Source: an uncultured Clostridia bacterium
Lineage (GTDB): Bacteria > Bacillota > Clostridia > Christensenellales > CAG-314
Direction of reading: 5' to 3'
NCBI GenBank assembly: GCA_934281515.1
Contig: CAKQXG010000048.1
Location: 1-13,405, forward strand
Length of the DNA stretch: 13,405 nt
The notes below the pieces were generated by a model. The model was not told where the DNA came from. It saw only the letters and a program-made list of their open reading frames with translations, and did not search any database. This document shows, piece by piece, positions 1-6,108 of the stretch. A program made the position numbers and the translations under genes. The number at the start of each line of letters is the position of its first letter. Positions within the stretch are counted from its first letter, which is position 1.

Positions 1-523
1 AACCGCCCACGTCGCGCCCGAGGTCGCAGGTGTACACCCACTCCACTACGTCGCCGTCGTTAAGCACATACTTGGAGCAACCGTAATTGGGAAACACGCC
101 GTTTACCCGATACATCCACCCCGACAGCTCGCCGCAAGAAAACTCGTACAGGTTGTTGATACCCTGCACGTACACACTGCCGTAGTTTGCCGAGTACACG
201 CATTCCATATGTATCTTGTGGTGACGCACTGCGCGGTTAAGCACATCGTAGACAGTGTCGCCCTTACGCAAAACCATCTTGTAGTCGTTTAGTATCGCGC
301 CGCTTTGCGGTATGTACTTTTCGTACTTCAGATTGGCGTCGAGTTTGTCCCAATTGTCAAACACGGTGTCGCAACGTATGGACACGGTTACCGTCTGACT
401 GTCGGGTCTTATGTCGTCGATGTGCGTCAGGTAGTAGTCGTCGACGGATTGAATTCTTGTGCCGCCGGCAATAAACACTATCAAAAATATTGCTATCACC
501 GCGACAATCAAATCTTTCTTCAT
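1..523 (-). CDS. DUF4430 (transcobalamin C-terminal-like) membrane-tethered protein, partial
   Basis: The ATG at 523 overlaps the stop of the upstream gene by one base (TAATG), which implies translational coupling. The reading frame stays open to the window edge, giving 174 residues without a stop, so the C-terminus is missing. Residues 5-21 form a hydrophobic N-terminal segment (signal anchor or uncleaved signal) after MKKD. From about residue 43 the sequence matches the DUF4430 pattern: a YSANYGSVYVQGI strand, then SGWMYRVNG, then VLNDGDVVEWVYTCDLGRD. In known families, DUF4430 resembles the beta domain of transcobalamin and intrinsic factor, which covers cobalamin bound on an alpha6/alpha6 barrel. 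Here the partner barrel is the gene immediately upstream, and the operon begins with a cobalamin riboswitch, so a role in extracellular B12 binding is inferred. The domain assignment is fairly sure. Ligand binding is not shown by sequence alone. Confidence 0.85.
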   Translation of the reverse strand, partial: MKKDLIVAVIAIFLIVFIAGGTRIQSVDDYYLTHIDDIRPDSQTVTVSIRCDTVFDNWDKLDANLKYEKYIPQSGAILNDYKMVLRKGDTVYDVLNRAVRHHKIHMECVYSANYGSVYVQGINNLYEFSCGELSGWMYRVNGVFPNYGCSKYVLNDGDVVEWVYTCDLGRDVGG

Positions 524-2388
524 TATTCCTCGCTTTCGGGCATTTGCCGTGCAAGTTTTTGTTTTTTACGTTTGCGCATATGTACAACTATTGTAGCAAC
601 GGCAGCCACGACGGCAACGCCTGCGCAAACAGAGATTATCAACGCCGTTTGTAAATTGTCAACCTGCGTTTTCGCCTTTACAAGTCCCTCGACGTCCGAC
701 TGTTCAAACAGCGTACGGTCGTACTCCGACAGCGCAATATAGCGTGCATACAACTCGTCAACCGTCTTTTTGTCGGCAAGCGATATTTGGTCAAATGGAT
801 ACAATTCCGCCTTAATAAGGCGTTTAATGTCATCTATTTCCTGCGAAAGTGCGTCAATCTCGTTTTTTGCCTTGTCTAATCGCGCATAGTACTTGTTTTT
901 ACCTTCAAACTCGAAACTGTTTCGTATCTTGGCATACAGCGTAAGCACCTGCGCCCTGTTTGCCATGGTAAGGCGGTCGGGCAATTGGTCGGTTTTTGCC
1001 TTGTCCACATCGGTAAATTCGTACATCGGCGTTGTATCGTCCACATCGTCACGGCTGTAGTCGGTCGGTTCTTCGACATAGGAAATGTCGCGGAACGCCA
1101 GCAGTTCGGACAAGCGTTCGTAATTATACACGTAACTGCGCTCGGTAGGGTCAATGTCAAGATAGCTGTCGTACACCGCCTGTATCTCCGTCGGCGCGGA
1201 CGTATATGTCAGCTTGTCAATCTGCGCCGAAACGTCGGCAATTTGCGCTTTCAACTCTTCGCTTTGCTCGGGACGGAAGTCGTACAGCCTGCGTTTTCCT
1301 TGCAACAAACGTACCAGCGCAGTCAAACCGCACAACGCTTGTTGACTAGCCATGTCGTCAGACTTTTCGGAAATAGCCGTCGAATTGTCTGCCTCGTGCA
1401 CTTTGCTATGCGAAAAACCGCCGTCGGCAGTCCGATATGCGATCAGTCCGTCGTAGGCCGTTTTACCTTCGTCGGTGACAAACTCCGACGTTTCAAACGG
1501 GTTTTTACCGAGTGCGCACACCGCAGCAAGCACTTGCGACGTACTCTCGCAGGTTGCGCGTCCGCTATCTCCTACGAAATTGCCGTCCGACCGTTGCATA
1601 TCTGACAGCACCGCCAACGCGCGACGAACAGCCTGCCTAACTTTGGTCGGTTCCTCAACACCGTTTCGGCGCACGTCGTACACCTTTTCGCTGTTGTAGT
1701 AGGGGGCAAGGGCTTGCACGGCCATTGCCGTCATGTCGGGGTCGGGTTGTGTGCCGTACAACGTCCAGCCGCCGTCGGGCAAAGCACGAGAAAGAATGTT
1801 GAGTATTATATCATCCCGTGTGTAGTAGGCGTCGGACGGTACGCCGTAACACATACCGTCCAACGCAATCAGTCCCCATATAAAGCCGTTGATGCCCTGT
1901 CTGCCCAGCACGCCGTTGCCGCTGTCGTCAATTCGATTGTAAACGCCGTCAGCAACAAGATCGATGTCACCGTCGGTACCGGCACGCCTCGGATTGCCGC
2001 CGCAAGCAAGTACGGCAAGCGTTATCCGATGCCATTCGGTAGACTTGGCTTTGTCAAGCTTGTCGGAACGCTCGTAACACTTGTCGACGTAGTCGTTAAG
2101 CACCGACAGGTAGTCGATAAAATTGTCGATTATTCCAAACCTAGCCGAGCCGACAACGTACCAATCCCCCGAACTTGTACCTGCAAGCCCGAGCAATTTA
2201 CCGTCGACAAGGTAGCCGTCGTTGCCGCCACCGATGTTTGTTTTGGCCCTGTCGACAATGCCTTGCGCCGACAAAATCGCTTCGTCTGCCTCGGATGATG
2301 ACGACGCACCACATACAACAGGTTCATACGTCAAGGCAAACAGCGACAGAACTATCAAAACAGTGGCAATCATTCTTGTTTTCAACAC
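523..2388 (-). CDS. Secreted, membrane-anchored alpha/alpha-barrel protein (prenyltransferase/squalene-oxidase-type repeats), candidate cobalamin-binding barrel
   Basis: This 621-residue protein starts with a hydrophobic signal segment (about residues 6-26, ending VVCG, not a good lipobox). Residues about 35-362 carry alpha/alpha-barrel repeat motifs: QGINGFIWGLIALDG near 164, DGGWTLYGTQPDPDMTAMAV near 205, QRSDGNFVGD near 265 and ADGGFSHSK near 321. Each is followed by a helix rich in Ala, Leu and Gln. These are typical of the prenyltransferase/squalene-cyclase repeat fold that also makes the N-terminal domain of intrinsic factor and transcobalamin. Residues about 365-575 look like a charged helical stalk (LYAKIRNSFEFEGK, LYARYIALSEYDRTLF). 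Residues 581-603 form a transmembrane helix followed by a basic RKRKKQK tail. The GTG at 2388 overlaps the upstream stop (TAGTG). A GGAG four bases upstream of it would suit the TTG at 2385 even better, and the ATG at 2373 is too distant. It lies between two DUF4430 genes under a B12 riboswitch, so a B12-binding role is inferred. Terpene cyclase activity is unlikely for a secreted protein. Confidence 0.88.
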   Translation of the reverse strand: MLKTRMIATVLIVLSLFALTYEPVVCGASSSSEADEAILSAQGIVDRAKTNIGGGNDGYLVDGKLLGLAGTSSGDWYVVGSARFGIIDNFIDYLSVLNDYVDKCYERSDKLDKAKSTEWHRITLAVLACGGNPRRAGTDGDIDLVADGVYNRIDDSGNGVLGRQGINGFIWGLIALDGMCYGVPSDAYYTRDDIILNILSRALPDGGWTLYGTQPDPDMTAMAVQALAPYYNSEKVYDVRRNGVEEPTKVRQAVRRALAVLSDMQRSDGNFVGDSGRATCESTSQVLAAVCALGKNPFETSEFVTDEGKTAYDGLIAYRTADGGFSHSKVHEADNSTAISEKSDDMASQQALCGLTALVRLLQGKRRLYDFRPEQSEELKAQIADVSAQIDKLTYTSAPTEIQAVYDSYLDIDPTERSYVYNYERLSELLAFRDISYVEEPTDYSRDDVDDTTPMYEFTDVDKAKTDQLPDRLTMANRAQVLTLYAKIRNSFEFEGKNKYYARLDKAKNEIDALSQEIDDIKRLIKAELYPFDQISLADKKTVDELYARYIALSEYDRTLFEQSDVEGLVKAKTQVDNLQTALIISVCAGVAVVAAVATIVVHMRKRKKQKLARQMPESEE

Positions 2389-3368
2389 TATACTCCGTAG
2401 TAGTTTTTAAGTTGAGCTATGCCGTCGTCGATGGTTTTTTGTTCGACATTCCACTTGCTTACGTCGGAAAGCACTTTTTTCAACAATTCGTCACTTTTTC
2501 CGAAATACTTTTTTGCAGCAATATCGGCAGCAACGGGCAGTAATTTAGAGTAGTCGGGTTTGTTGGTGACGTAGTTTGTAACGGGGTAACTGCTCTTTTC
2601 GCCGTTGTCGAGGTCGCCACCCATGCAAACGCTGAATTGCAAACGCACGACGTCGCCGTTTTTGGGATAGCATGCCGACATAGCCTCGTCGGGGATTCTA
2701 CCATTGACGCTGTACATCCACCCGGCATACGTAGTAAAGGCCGACCCACCAAGAGTGTATTTGCCGTTCTCGTCCGCCTCGATGGTGTCGGATATAAGCG
2801 TGTTGCCACTTTCTTTGTCGGCGGCAACGTGGCTGCGGACAACGCTGTCGATAAGGTTGCCTTGCAGCGACAAACCTTTTATTTCCGACAGGTAAAATCC
2901 GTCCTCAACCGTTCCATAATTGTCGTACGTCCAACCTTGTTGCGTAATCACGTCGCAAACGACCTGCGCAAGACTCTTCCCTTGTTGTATTTGAATGGAC
3001 ATCGGTGCCAAAATGTAACCGCAGTTTACCGAAAACGCCTCTATCGACAAAACAAACGATTGACTCCATACTGCTTTCAGCGTGACGTCGGACGAAACGG
3101 TAATTTCCGTAACAACTTCACCATCGATTGTCCAGCCCTCAAACGTGTAGCCGTCCTTAGTCGGAACAAATTTGGCAAGGCTCAGTTTGGTACCTTCTTC
3201 AACTTGCTGCGCGGTAATGTCGGCACCCGCACCTCCGTCAAGGTCAAATGTAACTGTGTACTTCGTTTTGGGGTCGCTCGGCTCGTCTGTCGGTTGGCAT
3301 GCGAACAATGCGGCAACGACAAACATCAGCACAAGGACAACAAGAAACGTCTTTTGTAGCTTTTTCAT
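2388..3368 (-). CDS. Lipoprotein with InlB-type (Listeria/Bacteroides) repeat and DUF4430 domain
   Basis: The ATG at 3368 was chosen because AAGGAGAG (3373-3380) sits just upstream and the protein then begins with a classic lipoprotein signal, MKKLQKTFLVVLVLMFVVAA followed by LFAC with lipidated Cys24. The product is 326 residues. Residues 25-36 are a short linker. Residues about 37-102 are a beta-grasp InlB/Flg_new-type repeat (KYTVTFDLDGG, KDGYTFEGWTIDGE, VTLKAVWS), usually a surface spacer or adhesion module. Residues about 105-252 form a DUF4430 domain with YAGWMYSVNGRIPDE and YPKNGDVVRLQFSVCMGGD. A charged helical tail (about 270-326) follows. It is the first gene of the three-gene operon, behind the riboswitch and terminator. 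The family likeness to the transcobalamin beta domain plus B12-responsive control suggest a cell-surface cobalamin-binding or relay lipoprotein. The ligand is an inference. Confidence 0.9.
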   Translation of the reverse strand: MKKLQKTFLVVLVLMFVVAALFACQPTDEPSDPKTKYTVTFDLDGGAGADITAQQVEEGTKLSLAKFVPTKDGYTFEGWTIDGEVVTEITVSSDVTLKAVWSQSFVLSIEAFSVNCGYILAPMSIQIQQGKSLAQVVCDVITQQGWTYDNYGTVEDGFYLSEIKGLSLQGNLIDSVVRSHVAADKESGNTLISDTIEADENGKYTLGGSAFTTYAGWMYSVNGRIPDEAMSACYPKNGDVVRLQFSVCMGGDLDNGEKSSYPVTNYVTNKPDYSKLLPVAADIAAKKYFGKSDELLKKVLSDVSKWNVEQKTIDDGIAQLKNYYGV

Positions 3369-3413
3369 AACTCTCTCCTTAGTCTTATTACCGAATTTGT
3401 GCCTTTCAATTTG

Positions 3414-3458
3414 TTTTAGCCTGTGCTTGCAAGCAACGCCCGACACATCACTTCGGGC
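3414..3458 (-). promoter_or_regulatory. Leader hairpin and long-range pairing segment of the riboswitch expression platform
   Basis: Between the attenuator terminator and the first ribosome binding site the RNA contains GCCCGA (3458-3453) and TCGGGC (3443-3438), a 6-bp hairpin with a 9-base loop. After it comes AGGCTAAAA (3422-3414), a perfect 9-base complement of TTTTAGCCT (3524-3516) directly after the riboswitch P1 helix. The second pairing would enclose the terminator. Both pairings are read directly from the sequence. Their role in switching is an inference. Confidence 0.5.
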
Positions 3459-3467
3459 ACGGCAAAC

Positions 3468-3502
3468 AAAAAAAACGCGCATACCGACAAGGGCAGCACG
3501 TT
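3468..3502 (-). terminator. Intrinsic terminator of the cobalamin riboswitch (attenuator)
   Basis: Read on the minus strand, AACGTGC then TGCC (3502-3492) pairs with GGTA, a single bulged T, then GCGCGTT. This gives about 11 bp with two G-T wobbles and the 6-base loop CTTGTC. It runs straight into eight consecutive T residues (3475-3468). It sits between the riboswitch aptamer and the first gene of the operon, exactly where a transcription-attenuation platform belongs. The likely behaviour is premature termination when cobalamin is bound. Confidence 0.82.
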
Positions 3503-3523
3503 TCTCACCACAACGAGGCTAAA

Positions 3524-3668
3524 ATACGGCAGATTTCTGACTTAAGACCATGCCACAAAAGCCGACAATACGGGCAAGGGGCAATAATCCAATACAGTAA
3601 TGGCGGTTGTTCGGGATTCGTACCCGATATCCTAAATCTACTCAGCTATACAACTTTTCAAACCGTAT
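3524..3668 (-). promoter_or_regulatory. Cobalamin (B12) riboswitch aptamer
   Basis: Read on the minus strand, ATACGG (3668-3663) pairs perfectly with CCGTAT (3529-3524) to close P1. The central hairpin TCGGG-TACGAAT-CCCGA (3625-3609) matches the conserved class-I cobalamin core (CGGGTGAGAATCCCG in known examples). It is followed by CAACCGCCATTACTGTA, which resembles the CAGCCCCCGCTACTGTG segment. Just before the 3' P1 strand is AGTCAGAAATCTGCC (3541-3527), a clear B12 box (consensus about AGYCAGGAGACCTGCC). At about 145 nt the aptamer is shorter than the usual 180-200 nt, and the normally GGGAA-like stretch reads AGGATAT. It may therefore be a reduced or divergent variant with fewer peripheral helices. 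It controls the DUF4430/barrel operon. Confidence 0.88.
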
Positions 3669-3685
3669 CAAATTCAGTTAGATAT

Positions 3686-3714
3686 ATTGTAACCGAGAAC
3701 AAGAAAAATGTAAA
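3686..3714 (-). promoter_or_regulatory. Sigma-70-type promoter of the B12-riboswitch operon
   Basis: On the minus strand TTTACA (3714-3709) and TACAAT (3691-3686) are separated by exactly 17 bases. The predicted transcription start, near 3679, is about ten bases before the riboswitch P1 helix. This is the best -35/-10 pair in the leader region. Confidence 0.75.
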
Positions 3715-3739
3715 GTTTTTAAGCGAAGATTGTCGCCAA

Positions 3740-3758
3740 TGACGTCCGAGGACCGTCA
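3740..3758. terminator. Short imperfect hairpin, possible weak terminator of the Gfo/Idh gene
   Basis: TGAC-G-GTC...GAC-GTCA forms an inverted repeat (TGAC/GTCA and GTC/GAC around CTCG, one bulged G) about 20 bases after the oxidoreductase stop and just upstream of the operon promoter. No strong T tract follows on either strand, so termination is doubtful. Confidence 0.3.
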
Positions 3759-3779
3759 AAATGTCACAAGGCACTGAGA

Positions 3780-4778
3780 CTACCGTTCGGTACCCATTCC
3801 GCACGACTGCAACAGTAGTTTGTGCAGAGTTATTTCGTAGTCATAGGTGTACACCGTGGATTGCTCGCCCGACAAACGGCGATAAAACTCCTCCGGGAAT
3901 GCGTCGTAACGATCGTAATCGACAGGGAACTCCACAGGGAAAGTGTCCGCCATTTTGTCGTAAGAGTCCTCCTTGCCGTTTTGCACCACAAGCCACTTGA
4001 CAACAGGACGTTCAAACGGCGAAATACACACCGTGCCGCGCTCTCCGACCACAGTCAGTTGTCTGCGGTAGTGTCCGCCCGTCTCGATTGCCGATGTGCG
4101 TATCACGCTTACACCGCTGTCGTAATAAAACAAGGCGGTTGCGTTGTCCACACCGTTACAACCTTCTGCACCGCTACGAAACAGTATCGGTTCCACTTTT
4201 TTCGGCTCACCCATCAGGCGCAACACAAAGTCGATTATGTGACCGCCGAAAATGTACATCGTTCCGCCTTGGAACGTTTCGAGATAAGACAGGTATTCCT
4301 TGCTACGTGGCGCGGACATTGCCGTCTCCACGTACAAAATTTTACCAAGAACACCGCTTTCGGCGATTTCAAACACCTTTTTTACGGCGGGGTTGGTGCG
4401 ATACAGGTACCCTAGATGCACGACAAGATTTTTCGCCTGTGCGTCGCGTAATATTTGTTCGTACTCGGCAAAATTTTCCCCGGCAGGTTTGTCAAGATGT
4501 ATCGGTTTGTTGTGGTCGATACATTTGCGCGCGGCTTGCATCAGGCAAGGCACTTCCGTTTCGACAAGCAACGCGTCGCATTTGTCGATAAGTTCGTCCT
4601 CGTCCATCAACGCCAAGCCGTTGTAGCACGGCAACCCGCCGCGCTTGTCAAGCCAATACTTGTCGCTCTCGGAATAGCCGACTATTTCAAACCAATCGGG
4701 ATGACGTCGAAACGCCTCCATATGCCCCTGCGCATGATTATGTCCAACGCCTATTTGTCCGATTTTAAATCTTTTCAT
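3780..4778 (-). CDS. Gfo/Idh/MocA-family NAD(P)-dependent oxidoreductase
   Basis: The protein is 332 residues, normal for the family, which oxidises or reduces sugars, inositols and related polyols in the cytoplasm. The N-terminal Rossmann fold begins KIGQIGVGHNHAQGH (residues 5-19), an unusual His-rich variant of the glycine loop. HLDKPAGEN (94-102) is the usual EKP-type motif with Lys97 kept. The C-terminal alpha/beta domain has GGTMYIFGGHIIDF (171-184), corresponding to the family's GGxxxDxGxHxxD motif. His180 and Asp183 are present, but the Asp of DxGxH is replaced by Ile176. That may mean an altered reaction or a non-catalytic role, and the substrate cannot be named. Start: ATG at 4778 with only a weak purine-rich GATGGGCG upstream. 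It is a separate unit from the B12 operon, which has its own promoter. A 145-bp gap with no clear element separates it from the XRE gene upstream. Confidence 0.88.
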   Translation of the reverse strand: MKRFKIGQIGVGHNHAQGHMEAFRRHPDWFEIVGYSESDKYWLDKRGGLPCYNGLALMDEDELIDKCDALLVETEVPCLMQAARKCIDHNKPIHLDKPAGENFAEYEQILRDAQAKNLVVHLGYLYRTNPAVKKVFEIAESGVLGKILYVETAMSAPRSKEYLSYLETFQGGTMYIFGGHIIDFVLRLMGEPKKVEPILFRSGAEGCNGVDNATALFYYDSGVSVIRTSAIETGGHYRRQLTVVGERGTVCISPFERPVVKWLVVQNGKEDSYDKMADTFPVEFPVDYDRYDAFPEEFYRRLSGEQSTVYTYDYEITLHKLLLQSCGMGTER

Positions 4779-4923
4779 AATTAACGCCCATCAAACAGCC
4801 TTTACACCGCCATTGCACCACCCGTCCGACTGATTGTCCACAAGACGGCTACACAATTGACGAACAAGAACAAGTTGCAAATTGCTCGAATAAAAGTGAA
4901 CAAATACTTTGTTATATTTATCG

Positions 4924-5169
4924 TTAGTCCAACTTCAAGTTTTCCGCAAGGAATGAAGGGTCATCGATAAACTCGCTGGGTTTTATACCAAGTCCGTCCG
5001 AAAGCATTATTATCGTTTTTAGCGATATTCCTTTCGTGCGCCTTTGCATAATACTTTTTATCGTCGGAAACGGAACGCCACTCAATTGCGACAGCTTATA
5101 CTGCGTCAAGTCCCTTTCGCCCAGATATTTACACAACCTTTCAACTACCACATCGTTGATCGACCTCAT
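4924..5169 (-). CDS. XRE-family helix-turn-helix transcriptional regulator
   Basis: This is a small, 81-residue single-domain regulator. It has the Cro/C1 helix-turn-helix pattern: LTQYKLSQLSGVPFPTIKSI (helices 2 and 3), then GISLKTIIMLSDGLGIKPSEF (helices 4 and 5). The ATG at 5169 is preferred because GTGAGG lies six bases upstream of it. A GTG four codons further upstream (5181) would place the start inside that site. The gene begins 14 bases after the broken dehydrogenase and probably shares its transcript. Its target is unknown; autoregulation or control of neighbouring genes is possible. Confidence 0.85.
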   Translation of the reverse strand: MRSINDVVVERLCKYLGERDLTQYKLSQLSGVPFPTIKSIMQRRTKGISLKTIIMLSDGLGIKPSEFIDDPSFLAENLKLD

Positions 5170-5183
5170 AGCATGCCTCACTA

Positions 5184-5991
5184 TTAAGTATTGTTAGGTT
5201 TCGTCTTTAGCACTTGCTTGATTGCCCACAGTTGAACACGTTTTGGCAAGACGTTTAGCATGCGCAACATCGGGTTGCGATTGACGGCATAGGCAAATTT
5301 CGGATTACGTTTGCCCAGAATTTTGGTTACCTTGGTGGCAATCTTTGTCGGCGGTACCGACTTGGCTTCCACGCTGTCGACGATGTTTTTGAACCGTGCG
5401 GCATTGCACGTGTACAGCGCTGTTTTGGCACAAAAATTGTCCAACGCCGTTGTCGACGCGCCCAACATATCGGTTTGCACCGCGCCTGCGCGATCACAGA
5501 CACCTTGATACCAAGCAGTTGCAACTCCATTGCCAACGAGTATGCGTACTTGTCCAATGCCGCCTTGGTTACGGCGTAGATACCTGTAAACGGCAGCGGA
5601 TCGAGCGGAGCAAGCTCGCTTGTCGTGATGACAATGCGACTGCCGTTGCCCAGTATATGCCAAACGTCTTGTTGACAAGGTATGCACCCGTCAGGTTGAT
5701 ATCTACTATGCGGCGGAACGCACTTTCGTCCATTTCCACAAGGGAATCCATCATATATACTCCTGCAAAATGCACCACGGCAAACAATTTGTCGGTCACT
5801 TTGGCAACGACGTCCGCTGCGGCGGCAAGGCTTGCGCTGTCGGTCACGTCGGCGGCTATCGGATAGACATTTTCCGACGGTCCGCCAACCTGTCTGTCAA
5901 GCGCAAACACGCCGTACCCCTGCGCGACAAGTGCCGAAACGGTTGCGCGCCCCATACCGCCGTATGCGCCCGTGACAAGTACGTATTTCAT
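5184..5991 (-). pseudogene. Short-chain dehydrogenase/reductase (SDR) interrupted by two frameshifts
   Basis: The ATG at 5991 follows GGGAG at good spacing and starts a classical SDR: MKYVLVTGAYGGMG (the TGxxxGxG nucleotide-binding loop), DVTD, and HFAGVYMMDSL in place of NNAG. The first frame runs through DINLTGAYLVNKTFG and then loses homology near 5653-5657, where GGCATATACTGGGC appears to carry two extra bases. The next frame continues sensibly as GNGSRIVITTSE and GIYAVTKAALDKYAYS, giving the catalytic Ser and YxxxK. Near 5488-5495 a single C seems missing (GATCGCGC). The third frame then continues GAVQTDMLGASTT down to the TAA at 5184. If both shifts were corrected the protein would be about 268 residues, normal for an SDR. 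All three segments look intact at the amino-acid level. The damage is therefore recent, or two indel errors in the assembly. The substrate is unknown. Confidence 0.8.
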
Positions 5992-6014
5992 GTTAAATTC
6001 TCCCGTTTGTAACA

Positions 6015-6056
6015 AAATCTCGCATACGTATGCAAAAATTCGTGTATGCGAGATTT
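6015..6056. terminator. Strong inverted-repeat hairpin, probable cysS terminator
   Basis: A perfect 13-bp inverted repeat (AAATCTCGCATAC at 6015-6027, complement at 6044-6056) has a 16-base loop. The A/T-rich ends give TTTTGTT after the stem in the leftward direction, so it can terminate cysS transcription before the dehydrogenase gene. The left arm plus adjacent loop also forms the 12-base palindrome GCATACGTATGC. The element could therefore double as a protein-binding site. Confidence 0.65.
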
Positions 6057-6108
6057 GTGTAATTTGATTCGATTTGCGCTTTACCACTGTGGAATTGTGG
6101 CGTCGACG

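Noticed and set aside
523..2388. Annotation of the barrel protein as a terpene cyclase or prenyltransferase
   Set aside because: It is exported and membrane-anchored, lies beside DUF4430 genes under a B12 riboswitch, and the repeats define a fold rather than an activity.
3369..3482. In-frame N-terminal extension of the lipoprotein gene
   Set aside because: The extension would run through the riboswitch expression platform and bury the lipoprotein signal peptide; the ATG at 3368 has a good ribosome binding site.
3601..3655. A tRNA-like minus-strand segment: T-arm-like TCGGG-TACGAAT-CCCGA, a CCA end and a 5' strand matching the acceptor
   Set aside because: Only 55 nt, no anticodon arm, and the same bases form the conserved core of a cobalamin riboswitch with matching P1 and B12 box.
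5184..5991. Programmed frameshifting in the SDR gene
   Set aside because: Two separate shifts of different size would be needed, with no slippery heptamer seen at either point; mutation or sequencing error is simpler.
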